Of a stretch of 37,929 nt of DNA, positions 7,477-16,282 are shown one piece after another. Positions within the stretch are counted from its first letter, which is position 1. Each line of letters opens with the position of its first letter. Both the position numbers and the translations under genes were made by a program. Under the pieces are notes generated by a model. It had not been told where the DNA came from. It was given only the letters and a program-made list of their open reading frames with translations, and made no database searches. Source of the DNA: Candidatus Binatus sp. (lineage in GTDB: Bacteria; Desulfobacterota; Binatia; Binatales; Binataceae); assembly GCF_030646925.1 (NCBI RefSeq), contig NZ_JAUSKL010000032.1:1-37929 (forward strand), in the 5' to 3' direction.

Positions 7477-8052
7477 ATGAAACACAGCAAAGCAGCGAGC
7501 GCGGTCGCATTGGCGGCCGCGCTTTTCCTTTCCGCTCTCGCCCCTTTTGCGAACGCCGTCGATCTGCGCCACGCGCGAGCGCAAAAAGATCTCACTCCCG
7601 CCGTTCAGCAGTCCCTGCAGGACATGCTTTCCGATGTAGCCGAGCCGTACTTCGTCGCCGAAGGCGAGAAGAAGGCCAAGAATCAGAAGTACCTCGACCT
7701 GCAGCAAAAGTTCGAATATCTGCCCAACTATGGGCCTCACAATTCGCTGGTCGTGAGCTGCAAGATGGGCGGCGTCGAGTACGACCCGACCAAGCCCGGC
7801 ACCAGTAAGGGCGCTCCGACCGGCATTCTCAAGTACCTGGTCTTCACCTATGCCCTGCAGAAGGGCAAGTGGGTATCCGTCGCCAAGCCCAAGTGGGAAG
7901 AGCAGGATCTCGGTCCCGAAGGCCGCAAGAAGATGACCGAGGGGATGCAGCGCGGCGAGGCTCGCAAAGCTGCGATGGAAAAATCGCAAAAATCTCATGC
8001 GGCTGCCGCGGCCGCCGCTGCCGCAGCACAAAAGGCCGCCGACCAGCACTGA
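7477..8052 (+). CDS. Secreted hypothetical protein with poly-alanine tail
   Basis: I do not recognise the family. The 191-residue protein begins with a clear signal peptide: basic start, hydrophobic core (ALAAALFLSALAPF) and an ANA cleavage site near residue 25. The mature part is hydrophilic and Lys-rich and ends in a Lys/Ala-rich, probably helical tail with nine consecutive alanines. The ATG at 7477 is preferred over a GTG at 7474 because GAGGA ends 4 nt before it. It follows the vWA gene by 49 bp on the same strand. It could be a periplasmic partner of the vWA protein, but only proximity supports that. It converges with the APC permease gene. Confidence 0.72.
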   Translation: MKHSKAASAVALAAALFLSALAPFANAVDLRHARAQKDLTPAVQQSLQDMLSDVAEPYFVAEGEKKAKNQKYLDLQQKFEYLPNYGPHNSLVVSCKMGGVEYDPTKPGTSKGAPTGILKYLVFTYALQKGKWVSVAKPKWEEQDLGPEGRKKMTEGMQRGEARKAAMEKSQKSHAAAAAAAAAAQKAADQH

Positions 8053-8073
8053 CCTCGATGCGTTCTGCTTCAG

Positions 8074-9522
8074 CTATCTTGCGGATGACGCCAGATCGGC
8101 CGTGTGATTGCGATCGACGCGGCTGTGATATCGCCCGTAGGTGAAGTAGATCACAAGCCCAATACCCATCCACACGAAGAAGCGAATCCACGTCACCATC
8201 GGCAAGCTCGCCATCAGGTAGAGGCAGAAGAACATCCCGAGAATCGGCACCAGCGGCACCAGCGGCGTGTGGAACGGCCGCTTAAGATTCGGCTCGACGT
8301 TGCGCAAAATCCAGACCCCGGCGCATACCAGCACGAACGCGAACAGCGTGCCGATATTCGTCAGCTCCGCGATTTCCTGGATCGGCAGCAGCGCCGCCGT
8401 GATTCCCACTGCGATTCCGGTCAGCGTCGTCGGGATGTACGGCGTGCGATAGCGCGGATGAACCTTGCTGAACGCGGGCGGCAGCAATCCGTCGCGCGAG
8501 ATCGCGAAAAATATCCGCGATTGTCCGAGCAGCAGCACCAGCAGCACCGACGTTAGTCCCGCCACCGCGCCCAGCGAGATGAAACCTGAGAGCGCATGCA
8601 TCCCGCGCTGCACGAAGGCCGACGCGAGCGGCGCGTTCACGTCGATCAGATGCGCCGGCACCATCCCGGTCAGCACCCCAGCCACCAGGATATATAGCGC
8701 AGTGCAAACGAAGAGCGACGCCATGATGCCGCGCGGCAAATCGCGATTCGGCTCGATCACTTCTTCCGCCGCCGTCGAGACTGCGTCGAATCCGATGTAC
8801 GCGAAAAATATCACCGCCGCGCCTTTCATCACGCCGCTCCATCCCATCGGCGCAAACGGAGTCCAGTTCGCGGGTCGCACGAAAAACATCCCGACCACGA
8901 TCACCGCGCCGATCACTGTCAGCTTGATTCCCACGATGATCGAATTTAGCCGCGCGCTCTCCGAAATGCCGATGTACAAGACGCCCGTGATGAGCATCAC
9001 GATCAGGAACGCAGGCAGGTCGATGATGGCGCCCGGAACCGAGCCCGGCGCATGCGTCAATGCGACCGGCAGATGTATCCCCACGCCCTCCAGGATCACG
9101 CGCAGGTACCCCGACCATCCGACTGCGACCGCCGCCGCGCCGACCGCGTACTCGAGCACCAGGTCCCAGCCGATAATCCATCCGACCAGTTCGCCCATCG
9201 TCGCGTATGAGTACGAATACGCGCTGCCGGCGACCGGAATCATCGCGGCGAACTCCGCGTAACACAGCGCCGCCATCGCGCACGCAAATCCCGACACGAT
9301 GAACGAGATCACGATCGCCGGGCCCGCGTATCTCGCCGCCGCCACGCCCGTCAGCACGAAGATGCCCGCGCCGACGATCGCGCCGATACCCAGCGCCGTC
9401 AGGTCAAGTGCCCCGAGCGCCCGCTTGAGTCCCTCGGTCGAGCGCGCATCCGCCTCCGCCATCAACGCCGCGGCCGGCTTGCGCCGAAAAATCTGTGCTC
9501 TAAGCCCGGTCTCTTGCTTCAT
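8074..9522 (-). CDS. APC-family amino acid permease (cationic amino acid transporter type)
   Basis: This 482-residue protein has about twelve hydrophobic helices. The N-terminal motif GIGAIVGAGIFVLTG near residues 45-60 is the TM1 substrate/Na-site signature of the APC superfamily. The preceding GLKRALGALDLTALG and the SAYSYSYATMGELVGW segment are typical of the YfnA/CAT-like subgroup. It should import amino acids across the inner membrane; the substrate cannot be assigned from sequence. It is the last gene of a minus-strand run, 60 bp after the SDR and two genes after a threonine aldolase, which loosely suggests amino acid use. The length is normal for the family. Confidence 0.88.
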   Translation of the reverse strand: MKQETGLRAQIFRRKPAAALMAEADARSTEGLKRALGALDLTALGIGAIVGAGIFVLTGVAAARYAGPAIVISFIVSGFACAMAALCYAEFAAMIPVAGSAYSYSYATMGELVGWIIGWDLVLEYAVGAAAVAVGWSGYLRVILEGVGIHLPVALTHAPGSVPGAIIDLPAFLIVMLITGVLYIGISESARLNSIIVGIKLTVIGAVIVVGMFFVRPANWTPFAPMGWSGVMKGAAVIFFAYIGFDAVSTAAEEVIEPNRDLPRGIMASLFVCTALYILVAGVLTGMVPAHLIDVNAPLASAFVQRGMHALSGFISLGAVAGLTSVLLVLLLGQSRIFFAISRDGLLPPAFSKVHPRYRTPYIPTTLTGIAVGITAALLPIQEIAELTNIGTLFAFVLVCAGVWILRNVEPNLKRPFHTPLVPLVPILGMFFCLYLMASLPMVTWIRFFVWMGIGLVIYFTYGRYHSRVDRNHTADLASSAR

Positions 9523-9582
9523 CCCCGCTCACTTCGATACGCGCCGACCGCACGAAATCTAAACGACCGACACGCGCGCACT

Positions 9583-10365
9583 TCACCACGCCTGATATCC
9601 GCCGTCCACGCTTAGGAGGGTGCCCGTAACGTAGCTTGACGCGGGGCTCGCAAGGAAGATCACCGCGCCGCGAATTTCTTCCGGCGTTCCGAGGCGCTTC
9701 ATCGGCGTGAACGTTTCCATCCGTTCCCTGTTCGCCGATTTCGCGATACCGCCCTCGGTCGCCTCGGTGGGAATCCAGCCGGGCGCGATCGCGTTCACCA
9801 GAATGTTGTAGCCGGCCCATTCGACCGCAAGTTGCCGCGTGAGATTTGCCAACGCTGCCTTGGTCGCCGCGTATGCCGACAGCCGGTAGATCGCGCTCGC
9901 GACGGTGGCGTAAATCGACGCCATGTTGATGATCCTGCCGGGCTGCTTAGTTTCGATCAGCCGCGACGCGACGCGCTGCGAGAGCATCATCGGCGCCGTC
10001 AGGTTCACCGCGATCGCGTTATCCCAATCCTCGCGCTTGAATCGCTCGGCGCGCCCGGTCGGCGATACGCCCGCATTGTTCACCAGGATGTCGATATCGC
10101 CGAGTGCCGCAGTCGCGTCCGCCATCACGCGATCCAGGTCCGCGTCGATCGTGACATCGGCGCCGATTCCGATCGTCTTGACGCCGTGGGACTTGGCCAA
10201 TTCCTTCGCCAGCGCCACGACCCGGTCTCCGCGGCGCGCAATCAGGGCGACGTCCGCGCCCGCGAGCGCGAGCGCCTTGGCGCATTCCACCCCGAGTCCC
10301 GACGACGCACCGGTGACCAGCGCGCGATGCCCCCGTAGTGAGAACAGCGATTCGAGCGAATCCAT
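9583..10365 (-). CDS. SDR-family oxidoreductase
   Basis: This is a classical short-chain dehydrogenase of 260 residues. The cofactor loop TGASSGLG is at residues 18-25, NNAG at 96-99, the catalytic Ser at 150, and Tyr165/Lys169 in YAATK. The C-terminal segment YVTGTLLSVDGGY is the usual tetramer-interface end of the family. An Arg-Arg pair after beta-2 (IARRGDR) favours NADP. It most resembles gluconate 5-dehydrogenase / 3-oxoacyl-ACP reductase-like enzymes, but the substrate is unknown. I set the start at the ATG at 10365, 9 nt after GCAGG; a TTG at 10374 abuts that site and is less likely. It follows the threonine aldolase by 29 bp. Confidence 0.86.
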   Translation of the reverse strand: MDSLESLFSLRGHRALVTGASSGLGVECAKALALAGADVALIARRGDRVVALAKELAKSHGVKTIGIGADVTIDADLDRVMADATAALGDIDILVNNAGVSPTGRAERFKREDWDNAIAVNLTAPMMLSQRVASRLIETKQPGRIINMASIYATVASAIYRLSAYAATKAALANLTRQLAVEWAGYNILVNAIAPGWIPTEATEGGIAKSANRERMETFTPMKRLGTPEEIRGAVIFLASPASSYVTGTLLSVDGGYQAW

Positions 10366-10394
10366 ATTTTGCAACCTGCGTGTGTAAGCTTATT

Positions 10395-11456
10395 TCAGTC
10401 GCCGAAGACTTCGCCGGCCGCCTGCGCCGCGATGGCGACCGTGCGATCGATGTCGGCGCGCGCGACTCCATGATGAGTCACGGCGCGAAATGAGGTCGCC
10501 TCCCGCGGCGAGATCAGCACGCCGCGCTCTTTCATCGCAGCAGCGAATCGCCGCGCAACTTGTCCGTCGCCATCGACGTCGAAGACGACCATGTTGGTGC
10601 GGTTCGCGACCGACCGCACGTTCAATCCCGCGACCAGCGCGAGTCCCTGCGCGAGCGCGCGCGCATTCTGATGATCCTCGACGAGGCGATCGATCATCGT
10701 ATCCAGCGCCACGATTCCGGCCGCCGCGATTATCCCCGCCTGCCGCATTCCGCCGCCGAGCATCTTGCGCGCGCGATGAGCCCGCGCGATGAAATCCTTA
10801 CTGCCGCAGAGGATCGATCCGATCGGGCACGCGAGTCCCTTCGACAGGCAAAACGAAACCGTATCCGCGACGCTCGCGATTTCTTTGGCGCTGGTTTCGA
10901 GCGCGATTGCCGCGTTGAAAATGCGCGCGCCGTCGAGATGCAGCGGGAGTCCGCGCCGATGCGCCGCCTCGGCCACTTCCGCCATGTGCGACAGCTTGAC
11001 CGGCGCGCCGCCGCATCGATTGTGCGTGTTTTCGAGCACCACCAGCGACGGCTGCGCGAAGTGGTCGTCGTTCGGCGTGCCAAGCTCGCGGTGAAGCTCG
11101 CCGAGATCGAGTTCGCCACTTTCGGCGTTGTGAATCGGCGTGAGCACGATACCGCCGAGCGCCGACGCGCCGCCCGCTTCGTACAGATTGGTGTGCGATT
11201 CCGCCCCGACGATCGCCTTGGCGCCGCGCGCGCAATGCGCCAGCATCGCGATCAGGTTGCCCATCGTGCCGCTCGGCACCAGCAACGCGGCCTCCTTGCC
11301 CATCAGTGCCGCCGCCATCCGCTCGAGCCGGTTGACGGTTGGATCCTCGCCATAGACGTCGTCGCCCAACTCGGCGCGCGCGATCGCGTCGCGCATTGCG
11401 GGCGTCGGCAGAGAGACGGTGTCGCTGCGCAGATCGATCAAATCAAATTTACTCAT
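10395..11456 (-). CDS. ltaE: Low-specificity L-threonine aldolase
   Basis: This is a 353-residue fold-type I PLP enzyme that cleaves L-threonine or allo-threonine to glycine and acetaldehyde. The N-terminus DLRSDTVSLPTPAM is the family hallmark. H88 in GAESHTN, the LENTHN segment near 141-146, D175 in LHLDGAR (PLP pyridine contact) and K206 in CLSKGL (Schiff-base lysine) are all present. The length matches LtaE. The ATG at 11456 gives MSKFDLIDLRSD; a TTG one codon upstream adds nothing. Downstream lie an SDR and an amino acid permease in the same direction, consistent with an amino acid catabolic operon. Confidence 0.92.
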   Translation of the reverse strand: MSKFDLIDLRSDTVSLPTPAMRDAIARAELGDDVYGEDPTVNRLERMAAALMGKEAALLVPSGTMGNLIAMLAHCARGAKAIVGAESHTNLYEAGGASALGGIVLTPIHNAESGELDLGELHRELGTPNDDHFAQPSLVVLENTHNRCGGAPVKLSHMAEVAEAAHRRGLPLHLDGARIFNAAIALETSAKEIASVADTVSFCLSKGLACPIGSILCGSKDFIARAHRARKMLGGGMRQAGIIAAAGIVALDTMIDRLVEDHQNARALAQGLALVAGLNVRSVANRTNMVVFDVDGDGQVARRFAAAMKERGVLISPREATSFRAVTHHGVARADIDRTVAIAAQAAGEVFGD

Positions 11457-11510
11457 CAATCAGGTTGCCGCCGCGAATGCGGGATGCGGCCGCGGGATTC
11501 ATTCACGCGG

Positions 11511-12548
11511 TCATTGTCCCGGCGGATAGAGCGTCTGGAAACTGCCGGCCGCGATATCGGCTACCTCGACCGAGTTCTGCGTCGTGTCCGAGAAGTAGAG
11601 CTGCTTGCCGTCGCTGCTGAGCGCGCATCCCGAGCCGATATGGCCGTTAACCTGCGTCACGGTGCTGACTTCGTTGGTGGCCAGAACTATTTTTCGCACC
11701 GCGTGATTGTCGGCGTCGAGCACGAAGAGGTTCGTCCCGTCGGTGCACATCGCGCCCGGATTGTTGAACTGCGCCTTGTCGCCCGGGCCGTTCGCGTCGC
11801 CCGCTTCACCGGTGCCCGCCACCAGGCTGGTCTCCAGTGACGAGATATCGATCTTGCGAATCTGGTCGTTGCCGGTATCCGAAACATAGATGTTCTTGGT
11901 GTCCACTGCGACGCCGCGCGGCCCGCTGAACTGCGACTTGGTCTGGTTGCCGTCGGCCTTGCCCGCAGTCCCCGGCTGCCCGCCGACCGTCTTGACCGCC
12001 ATGTCGGGCAGGTTGATGCGCCGAATCGTGCTGTTGCCGCTATCGGCGACGAATAGCGATTTGCCGTCGGTCGAGATCTGCGTCGGCAGATTGAAGTGCG
12101 CGGCGGACCCCTTGGCGTCCTCGGTGCCGGCGATATTTGCTTCGCCCGCGATCGTCGAGACCGTCTTGGTCGCGACGTTTATTTTGCGGATGTCCGAATT
12201 GTTGGTGTCGCAGAGATACAAATCCTGGCCGATCATCGTCATCCCGTCGGGACTCTTGAAACGCGCCGCTTCGCCGATTCCGTTGTTGCTGCCCGATTCA
12301 AAGGTTTTGCCGGCGAGCAGGCTGATCGAGCGCGAGGCGAGGTCGATCTGATTGATCGTGTTGTTGCGGCTGCTGGCGACGTAAACCGATCGCCCGTCCA
12401 CCGAGAGCCCGGCCGGAAAATCGAGCCGCGGCCCGGTCTGCGATTGCATCCCGCTTAGTTCCTGCGCGAACGCGGGGCCGCCGGCGCCAACCATCGCGAG
12501 CATCGCGCCCGCCGCCACCATCATTTTGTAAGTTGCGGAAACTTTCAT
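11511..12548 (-). CDS. Secreted NHL-repeat beta-propeller protein
   Basis: The 345-residue protein has a signal peptide (MKVSATYKMMVAAGAMLAMV, cleavage after AFA near residue 28). It then has about five to six repeats of the NHL type, each with a strand like NLFVLDADNHAVRKI or NIYVSDTGNDQIRKID followed by an AG-rich turn. These fold into a beta-propeller used for protein or ligand binding. I chose the ATG at 12548 because AAAGAGG lies about 7 nt upstream; a longer frame would overlap the upstream gene. The protein should be periplasmic or extracellular. It lies 53 bp downstream of the AAA+ gene, probably in one transcript. A functional link between the two is not shown by the sequence. Confidence 0.85.
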   Translation of the reverse strand: MKVSATYKMMVAAGAMLAMVGAGGPAFAQELSGMQSQTGPRLDFPAGLSVDGRSVYVASSRNNTINQIDLASRSISLLAGKTFESGSNNGIGEAARFKSPDGMTMIGQDLYLCDTNNSDIRKINVATKTVSTIAGEANIAGTEDAKGSAAHFNLPTQISTDGKSLFVADSGNSTIRRINLPDMAVKTVGGQPGTAGKADGNQTKSQFSGPRGVAVDTKNIYVSDTGNDQIRKIDISSLETSLVAGTGEAGDANGPGDKAQFNNPGAMCTDGTNLFVLDADNHAVRKIVLATNEVSTVTQVNGHIGSGCALSSDGKQLYFSDTTQNSVEVADIAAGSFQTLYPPGQ

Positions 12549-12601
12549 GTGCGACCTCTTTGTTCGGAATGACCGGCCGATGATGCGTATCGATCCGCAA
12601 C

Positions 12602-13468
12602 TCATGGAAAGATCGCTTTTACCACTTCGTCGATTGCGCGCTTGCTGTCCGCCTCATCCGTCAGCGACCACGTCACCGCGACCGTCGCCGCGCGCCGCGG
12701 CGTGATTCCCTGCACGATCAGCTCGCCCGCGTAAATCAGTAGCCGCGTCGAAACGCCTTCTTCCAGTCCCGACGCTTTCAGATGCCGCACTTTCTCGCCG
12801 AGCACCGCAAGCTGCATCGCCATGTCGAGATCGATTCCCGCCTCGTGCGCGATGATCTCGACTTCCTTGTCCGCCGGCGGATAGGTGAATTCGATCGTGA
12901 CGAAGCGCTGGCGCGTCGAATGCTTCAGGTTCTTCTGGATGCTCTGATAGCCGGGGTTGTACGAAATCACCAGCAGGAATCCCGTGTGCGCCTCGATCGT
13001 CTCGCCGCGCTTTTCGATCGGCAGGATCCGGCGATGGTCCGACAGCGGATGGATCAGCACCGTCGTGTCCTTGCGCGCCTCGACCACTTCGTCGAGGTAG
13101 CAGATAGCGCCGCGCCGCACCGCCTGCGTCAGCGGTCCATCGACCCACACCGTCTCGTCGGCCTGGATCAGGAACCTGCCGACCAGATCGCTGCCCGTTA
13201 GATCTTCGTGGCAAGCGACCGTGATCAACTCGGTCGGTCCGTCCGGCATCGAGGCGAGCTGATGCGCCATGTGCTCGACGAAGCGCGTCTTGCCGCAACC
13301 GGTTGGTCCCTTCAGGAGGAGCGGCAGGCGCGCCTTGTACGCGGCGGTGAATATTTCCACTTCATCGCCGATCGGCAGATAAAACGGGGCCGAGGCCGGG
13401 TCGAGATGCTTGACCTCGGGCCCTTCAACCCGAAGCCGTGTATCGAACTTCTTTAATTCAATCCCCAT
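12602..13468 (-). CDS. MoxR-class AAA+ ATPase of the CbbQ/NirQ/NorQ type
   Basis: The 288-residue ATPase has Walker A GPTGCGKT at residues 54-61 and Walker B ICYLDE at 122-127. The N-terminal [12 protein letters not shown] and the segments [13 protein letters not shown] and [10 protein letters not shown] are diagnostic for the CbbQ/NorQ/NirQ family, which activate Rubisco, nitric oxide reductase or other metalloenzymes together with a vWA partner (CbbO/NorD). AGAAGG lies 6 nt before the ATG, and a promoter-like TTGAAT-18-TAGAAT sits upstream. No NorD/CbbO partner or target enzyme is adjacent, so the client is unknown. A vWA protein does occur in this window at 6210-7427, but in another operon and with a membrane anchor. 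Confidence 0.87.
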   Translation of the reverse strand: MGIELKKFDTRLRVEGPEVKHLDPASAPFYLPIGDEVEIFTAAYKARLPLLLKGPTGCGKTRFVEHMAHQLASMPDGPTELITVACHEDLTGSDLVGRFLIQADETVWVDGPLTQAVRRGAICYLDEVVEARKDTTVLIHPLSDHRRILPIEKRGETIEAHTGFLLVISYNPGYQSIQKNLKHSTRQRFVTIEFTYPPADKEVEIIAHEAGIDLDMAMQLAVLGEKVRHLKASGLEEGVSTRLLIYAGELIVQGITPRRAATVAVTWSLTDEADSKRAIDEVVKAIFP

Positions 13469-13507
13469 CGGTACCTTCTGGCGGACGATTGGTAATGTCT
13501 CGGCGCG

Positions 13508-13537
13508 ATTCTAAGAGAGTATGGCCAAATCATTCAA
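13508..13537 (-). promoter_or_regulatory. Candidate sigma-70 promoter for the AAA+/NHL genes
   Basis: On the minus strand, TTGAAT (13537-13532) and TAGAAT (13513-13508) are separated by 18 nt. The -10 matches TATAAT at five of six positions and the -35 matches at four of six. The predicted start would leave a leader of about 35 nt before the ATG at 13468. It sits in the 105-bp gap after cysS. Confidence 0.4.
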
Positions 13538-13573
13538 GGCAAATGCGCGCCTCGATTGATCATTCAGCGCAAT

Positions 13574-15001
13574 TCAGATCCGGCGCGGACGATACTCGGT
13601 GGCGCCGTCGCGATTGTCCTTGACCTCGTAGCCCATCGTCTCGAGTTGTTTCCGGAGTTCGTCCGACCGTTTGAAATTTCTCGAGCGCCGCGCCTCGGCG
13701 CGTTCATCGATCAGCGCCTGCGCCTCCGGCGAAATCGTCGCGCCCAGCGCCATCTCACGATAATGGCCCAACTGAAGGCCCAGCACCGCATCGAACGTCA
13801 GCAGCGTCGGCCACCCGCCGAAATCCTGGCGCCGATATGATTCCGCAACCAGATCGAGCGCCACCGCCAGCGCCTGCGGCGTATTCAGATCGTTGTCGAG
13901 CGCGTCGTGAAAGCGTTCGTAGTGAGTTTCCGCCCCGCCCGGAGTCTCCGCTCCCGGTGCGGCCGCCTCAGCCGGGACGTTGCGCGCGAATTCGCGAAAA
14001 TAATCCAGGTTGCCCTGCGCCGCGCGCAGTCCCTCGTCGCTCAAAATCAGCTCCGAGCGATACTTCGCGCCGAAGCAAAAAAGTCGAAACGCGAGCGGAT
14101 CGATTCCAGCGCCCGGCAAATCGCTCAGCAGCGGGAACTTGCCCGCGCTCTTGCTGATCTTCGCGCCTTCCTTCCCCACCAGGAACGCGCTGTGAACGAA
14201 GTACCGCGCGAACGGCTTGCGCGTCGCGCTTTCGGACTGCGCGATCTCGTTCTCATGATGAATCGGGATGTGATCCATCCCGCCGGTGTGGATATCGATC
14301 GTCTCGCCGAGGTACTTCATCGCCATCGCCGAGCACTCGATATGCCAGCCCGGATAACCCGGTCCCCACGGCGTCGGCCATTGCAAAATGTGATGCGGCT
14401 GGTCGAGCATCCACAGCGCAAAATCGTGCGGACTGCGCTTGTCGCGCGAATGATCGAGCCGATTCGCCGCGTGCTGCTCGTCGAGACTCTGCCGCGAGAG
14501 CCTGCCAAAGCGATTCTCGCCGCGGTAGCGCTCGACGTCGAAGTACACGCCGCTCTTCGTCACGTAGGCGAAGCCCGCGTCGATGATCCGGCCGATGAGC
14601 GCGATCATCTCGGCGATGTGGTCCGTCGCACGCGAGAAAAGCTCCGGCCGCTCCATCCCCAGCCGATCCCAATCAGCGAGAAAAAGCTCCGTGTAATGAT
14701 TCGCCACTTCCAGCGGCGACTTGCCCTCGGCGCGCGCCGTCTTTTCGATCTTGTCCTCACCGTCGTCCTGGTCGGACGTCATGTGGCCGACGTCGGTGAT
14801 ATTCATGATTTGGCGAACGCGATAGCCGTCGAACTTGAGCGCGCGTTTCAGAAAATCCCAGTTCAGGAAGGTGCGGAAATTGCCGAGATGCTGTGGCAGA
14901 TACACCGTCGGCCCGCACGAATAGAGCGTGACCTCCGGCGGATTTTGCGGGCTGAATTCCTCGACCGAACGGCTCAGCGTATTGAAGATATGAAACGGCA
15001 T
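13574..15001 (-). CDS. cysS: Cysteinyl-tRNA synthetase
   Basis: This is a 475-residue class I aminoacyl-tRNA synthetase that charges tRNA-Cys. The HIGH-type motif reads HLGN at residues 38-41 and the KMSKS-type motif reads KISKS at 281-285. Zn ligands that recognise the cysteine thiol are visible: C29 (SCGPTVY), C223 (WHIECSAM), H248 and E252 (in HHENE). I used the ATG at 15001, which places SCGPTVY at the usual distance from the N-terminus; the frame extends upstream to a TTG at 15067 with an atypical Gly/Arg-rich extension. The C-terminal DALDNDLNTPQAL and RRSRNFKRSDELR segments are normal. No clear ribosome binding site precedes the chosen ATG. Confidence 0.94.
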   Translation of the reverse strand: MPFHIFNTLSRSVEEFSPQNPPEVTLYSCGPTVYLPQHLGNFRTFLNWDFLKRALKFDGYRVRQIMNITDVGHMTSDQDDGEDKIEKTARAEGKSPLEVANHYTELFLADWDRLGMERPELFSRATDHIAEMIALIGRIIDAGFAYVTKSGVYFDVERYRGENRFGRLSRQSLDEQHAANRLDHSRDKRSPHDFALWMLDQPHHILQWPTPWGPGYPGWHIECSAMAMKYLGETIDIHTGGMDHIPIHHENEIAQSESATRKPFARYFVHSAFLVGKEGAKISKSAGKFPLLSDLPGAGIDPLAFRLFCFGAKYRSELILSDEGLRAAQGNLDYFREFARNVPAEAAAPGAETPGGAETHYERFHDALDNDLNTPQALAVALDLVAESYRRQDFGGWPTLLTFDAVLGLQLGHYREMALGATISPEAQALIDERAEARRSRNFKRSDELRKQLETMGYEVKDNRDGATEYRPRRI

Positions 15002-15222
15002 CGCAGGGCGAATAGTGAGTTTACCCCGCCCCCCCAACCTCGAACAACCCGCATACTCGGCTAGCAACTGTCCGAGTCACTGATCCTAAGTTCCAGGAGG
15101 TTGTTCTGGTTTGGGCAATGATGTAAGTGGACCACCGAACGCAGCACACCAGCTTGCTCCGCATCGAGACGCTGGGCTGGTGAATTTCCTCTATGTGAAT
15201 ACCACCTCAGCGAGGAATATCA

Positions 15223-15729
15223 TTGTCGGTCACAAAAGGCAGGCCACGACCACCATTAACAAAGCGATTGCAGCTGTCTGTATTCCGCCGGGACCGCTGG
15301 ATTTGCCGATGGTGCAATCGCCCAGTCATCTTCGCGGCGGCAATGAGATTACTAGAGCGGGAAATGAGAAAATCTGGCAGGACCGAACCCTTGGCCTATT
15401 ACCACGCCCACGCCACTCGTGATGGTGCTCCGTTGCTCGATGAACTGTGGGCCGTAATTGATCACGTCAATGCTTTTTCCGCTGGCGGTCTCAACACTGA
15501 AGAAAATCTCGCGACAGCCTGCAACAAATGCAATGGTCGAAAAAGCTCCGCGCCTTTAGACAAATGGGGTAAGCGTTATCTGCGTAAGGCGGTCAAAGGA
15601 AAGTACGGAGAACCGCAACATTGGGACGGGCTATCTGGGTTGTTCGTCATTCTGGCACAGCGCGATCCTGTTGGACTTACTGCGTCCGAGAAAATATGGC
15701 TCAGGGAACTTACAACGCTCACTTCTTAG
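15223..15729 (+). CDS. HNH endonuclease-family protein
   Basis: The 168-residue protein has a C28-x2-C31 zinc pair (ICRWC) and an HNH core: D80-H81-V-N, GGLNTEENLATAC with N91 and N95, then C100-x2-C103 and N104. This is the beta-beta-alpha metal fold of HNH nucleases; the two Cys pairs probably bind a structural zinc. The start is a TTG preceded by GAGGA at 6 nt. The DNA is less GC-rich than both neighbours and uses AT-ending codons, which suggests later acquisition. It is a single gene between cysS and a thioesterase, with no methylase or phage gene beside it. It could be a stand-alone restriction-like nuclease or a relic of a mobile element. Confidence 0.83.
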   Translation: MSVTKGRPRPPLTKRLQLSVFRRDRWICRWCNRPVIFAAAMRLLEREMRKSGRTEPLAYYHAHATRDGAPLLDELWAVIDHVNAFSAGGLNTEENLATACNKCNGRKSSAPLDKWGKRYLRKAVKGKYGEPQHWDGLSGLFVILAQRDPVGLTASEKIWLRELTTLTS

Positions 15730-15813
15730 GGAAACCGCTGACTCAGACGAACAAACTCGAAACGCCGATCGTGCTCACTTTCTGGGAACGACTCGGCGGA
15801 ACGGATACCTGAA

Positions 15814-16224
15814 ATGACCACCGATGAGCGCATCGCGATTGTAAAAGCGCTTGAGCAGGCGCCGTTCTCGAAGGTGCTCGGACTCAAGGTCGAGCACGCG
15901 CGCGACGGCGAGGCGATCGCGCGGATGCCCGCCGACGCGTCGCTGCTGAATCCCGGCGGACCGCAGGCGCCCATCCACGGCGGCGCGATCGCCACCCTAG
16001 CCGACTTCGCCGCCTGCGCCGCAGTATGGAGCCTGCCCGAGACCGTCACTTCCGCCACCATCTCGATGACCATCAACTACACCGGCCCCGGCGTGCAAAC
16101 CGATCTCGTCGCGCGCGCCCGCGTCCGCCGCAAAGGCAAGCGGATCGCAAGCCTGACCGTCGAAGTCACCGACGCCCGCGGCGCGCTCATCGCCGACGCG
16201 CTGATCACCTACAAGATCGCTTAG
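15814..16224 (+). CDS. PaaI-type hotdog-fold thioesterase
   Basis: The 136-residue single hotdog domain is of the acyl-CoA thioesterase class. The signature segment IHGGAIATLADFAA (H55-G-G, with D64 on the central helix) is the catalytic region of PaaI/YbgC-like enzymes, which hydrolyse acyl- or aryl-CoA thioesters. The following SATISMTINYTGPG strand is also typical. The length is normal. The ATG has only a weak GGA about 11 nt upstream. It lies after the HNH gene and 58 bp before the GloVer-repeat gene, on the same strand, with no obvious functional link. The substrate is unknown. Confidence 0.86.
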   Translation: MTTDERIAIVKALEQAPFSKVLGLKVEHARDGEAIARMPADASLLNPGGPQAPIHGGAIATLADFAACAAVWSLPETVTSATISMTINYTGPGVQTDLVARARVRRKGKRIASLTVEVTDARGALIADALITYKIA

Positions 16225-16282
16225 TTTCCCCTCCCGTTTCGCTTACACTGAATTGGTCTTATCGAACGGGGAAGTTCTGAAC

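Noticed and set aside
13907-15064. Plus-strand frame of 385 codons opposite cysS
   Set aside because: cysS is complete with both ATP motifs and zinc ligands; the antisense frame has no domain.
15111-15422. Frame of 103 codons starting 10 nt after AGGAGG, overlapping the HNH gene
   Set aside because: It overlaps the HNH coding region in another frame and shows no domain. The ribosome binding site may be a remnant.
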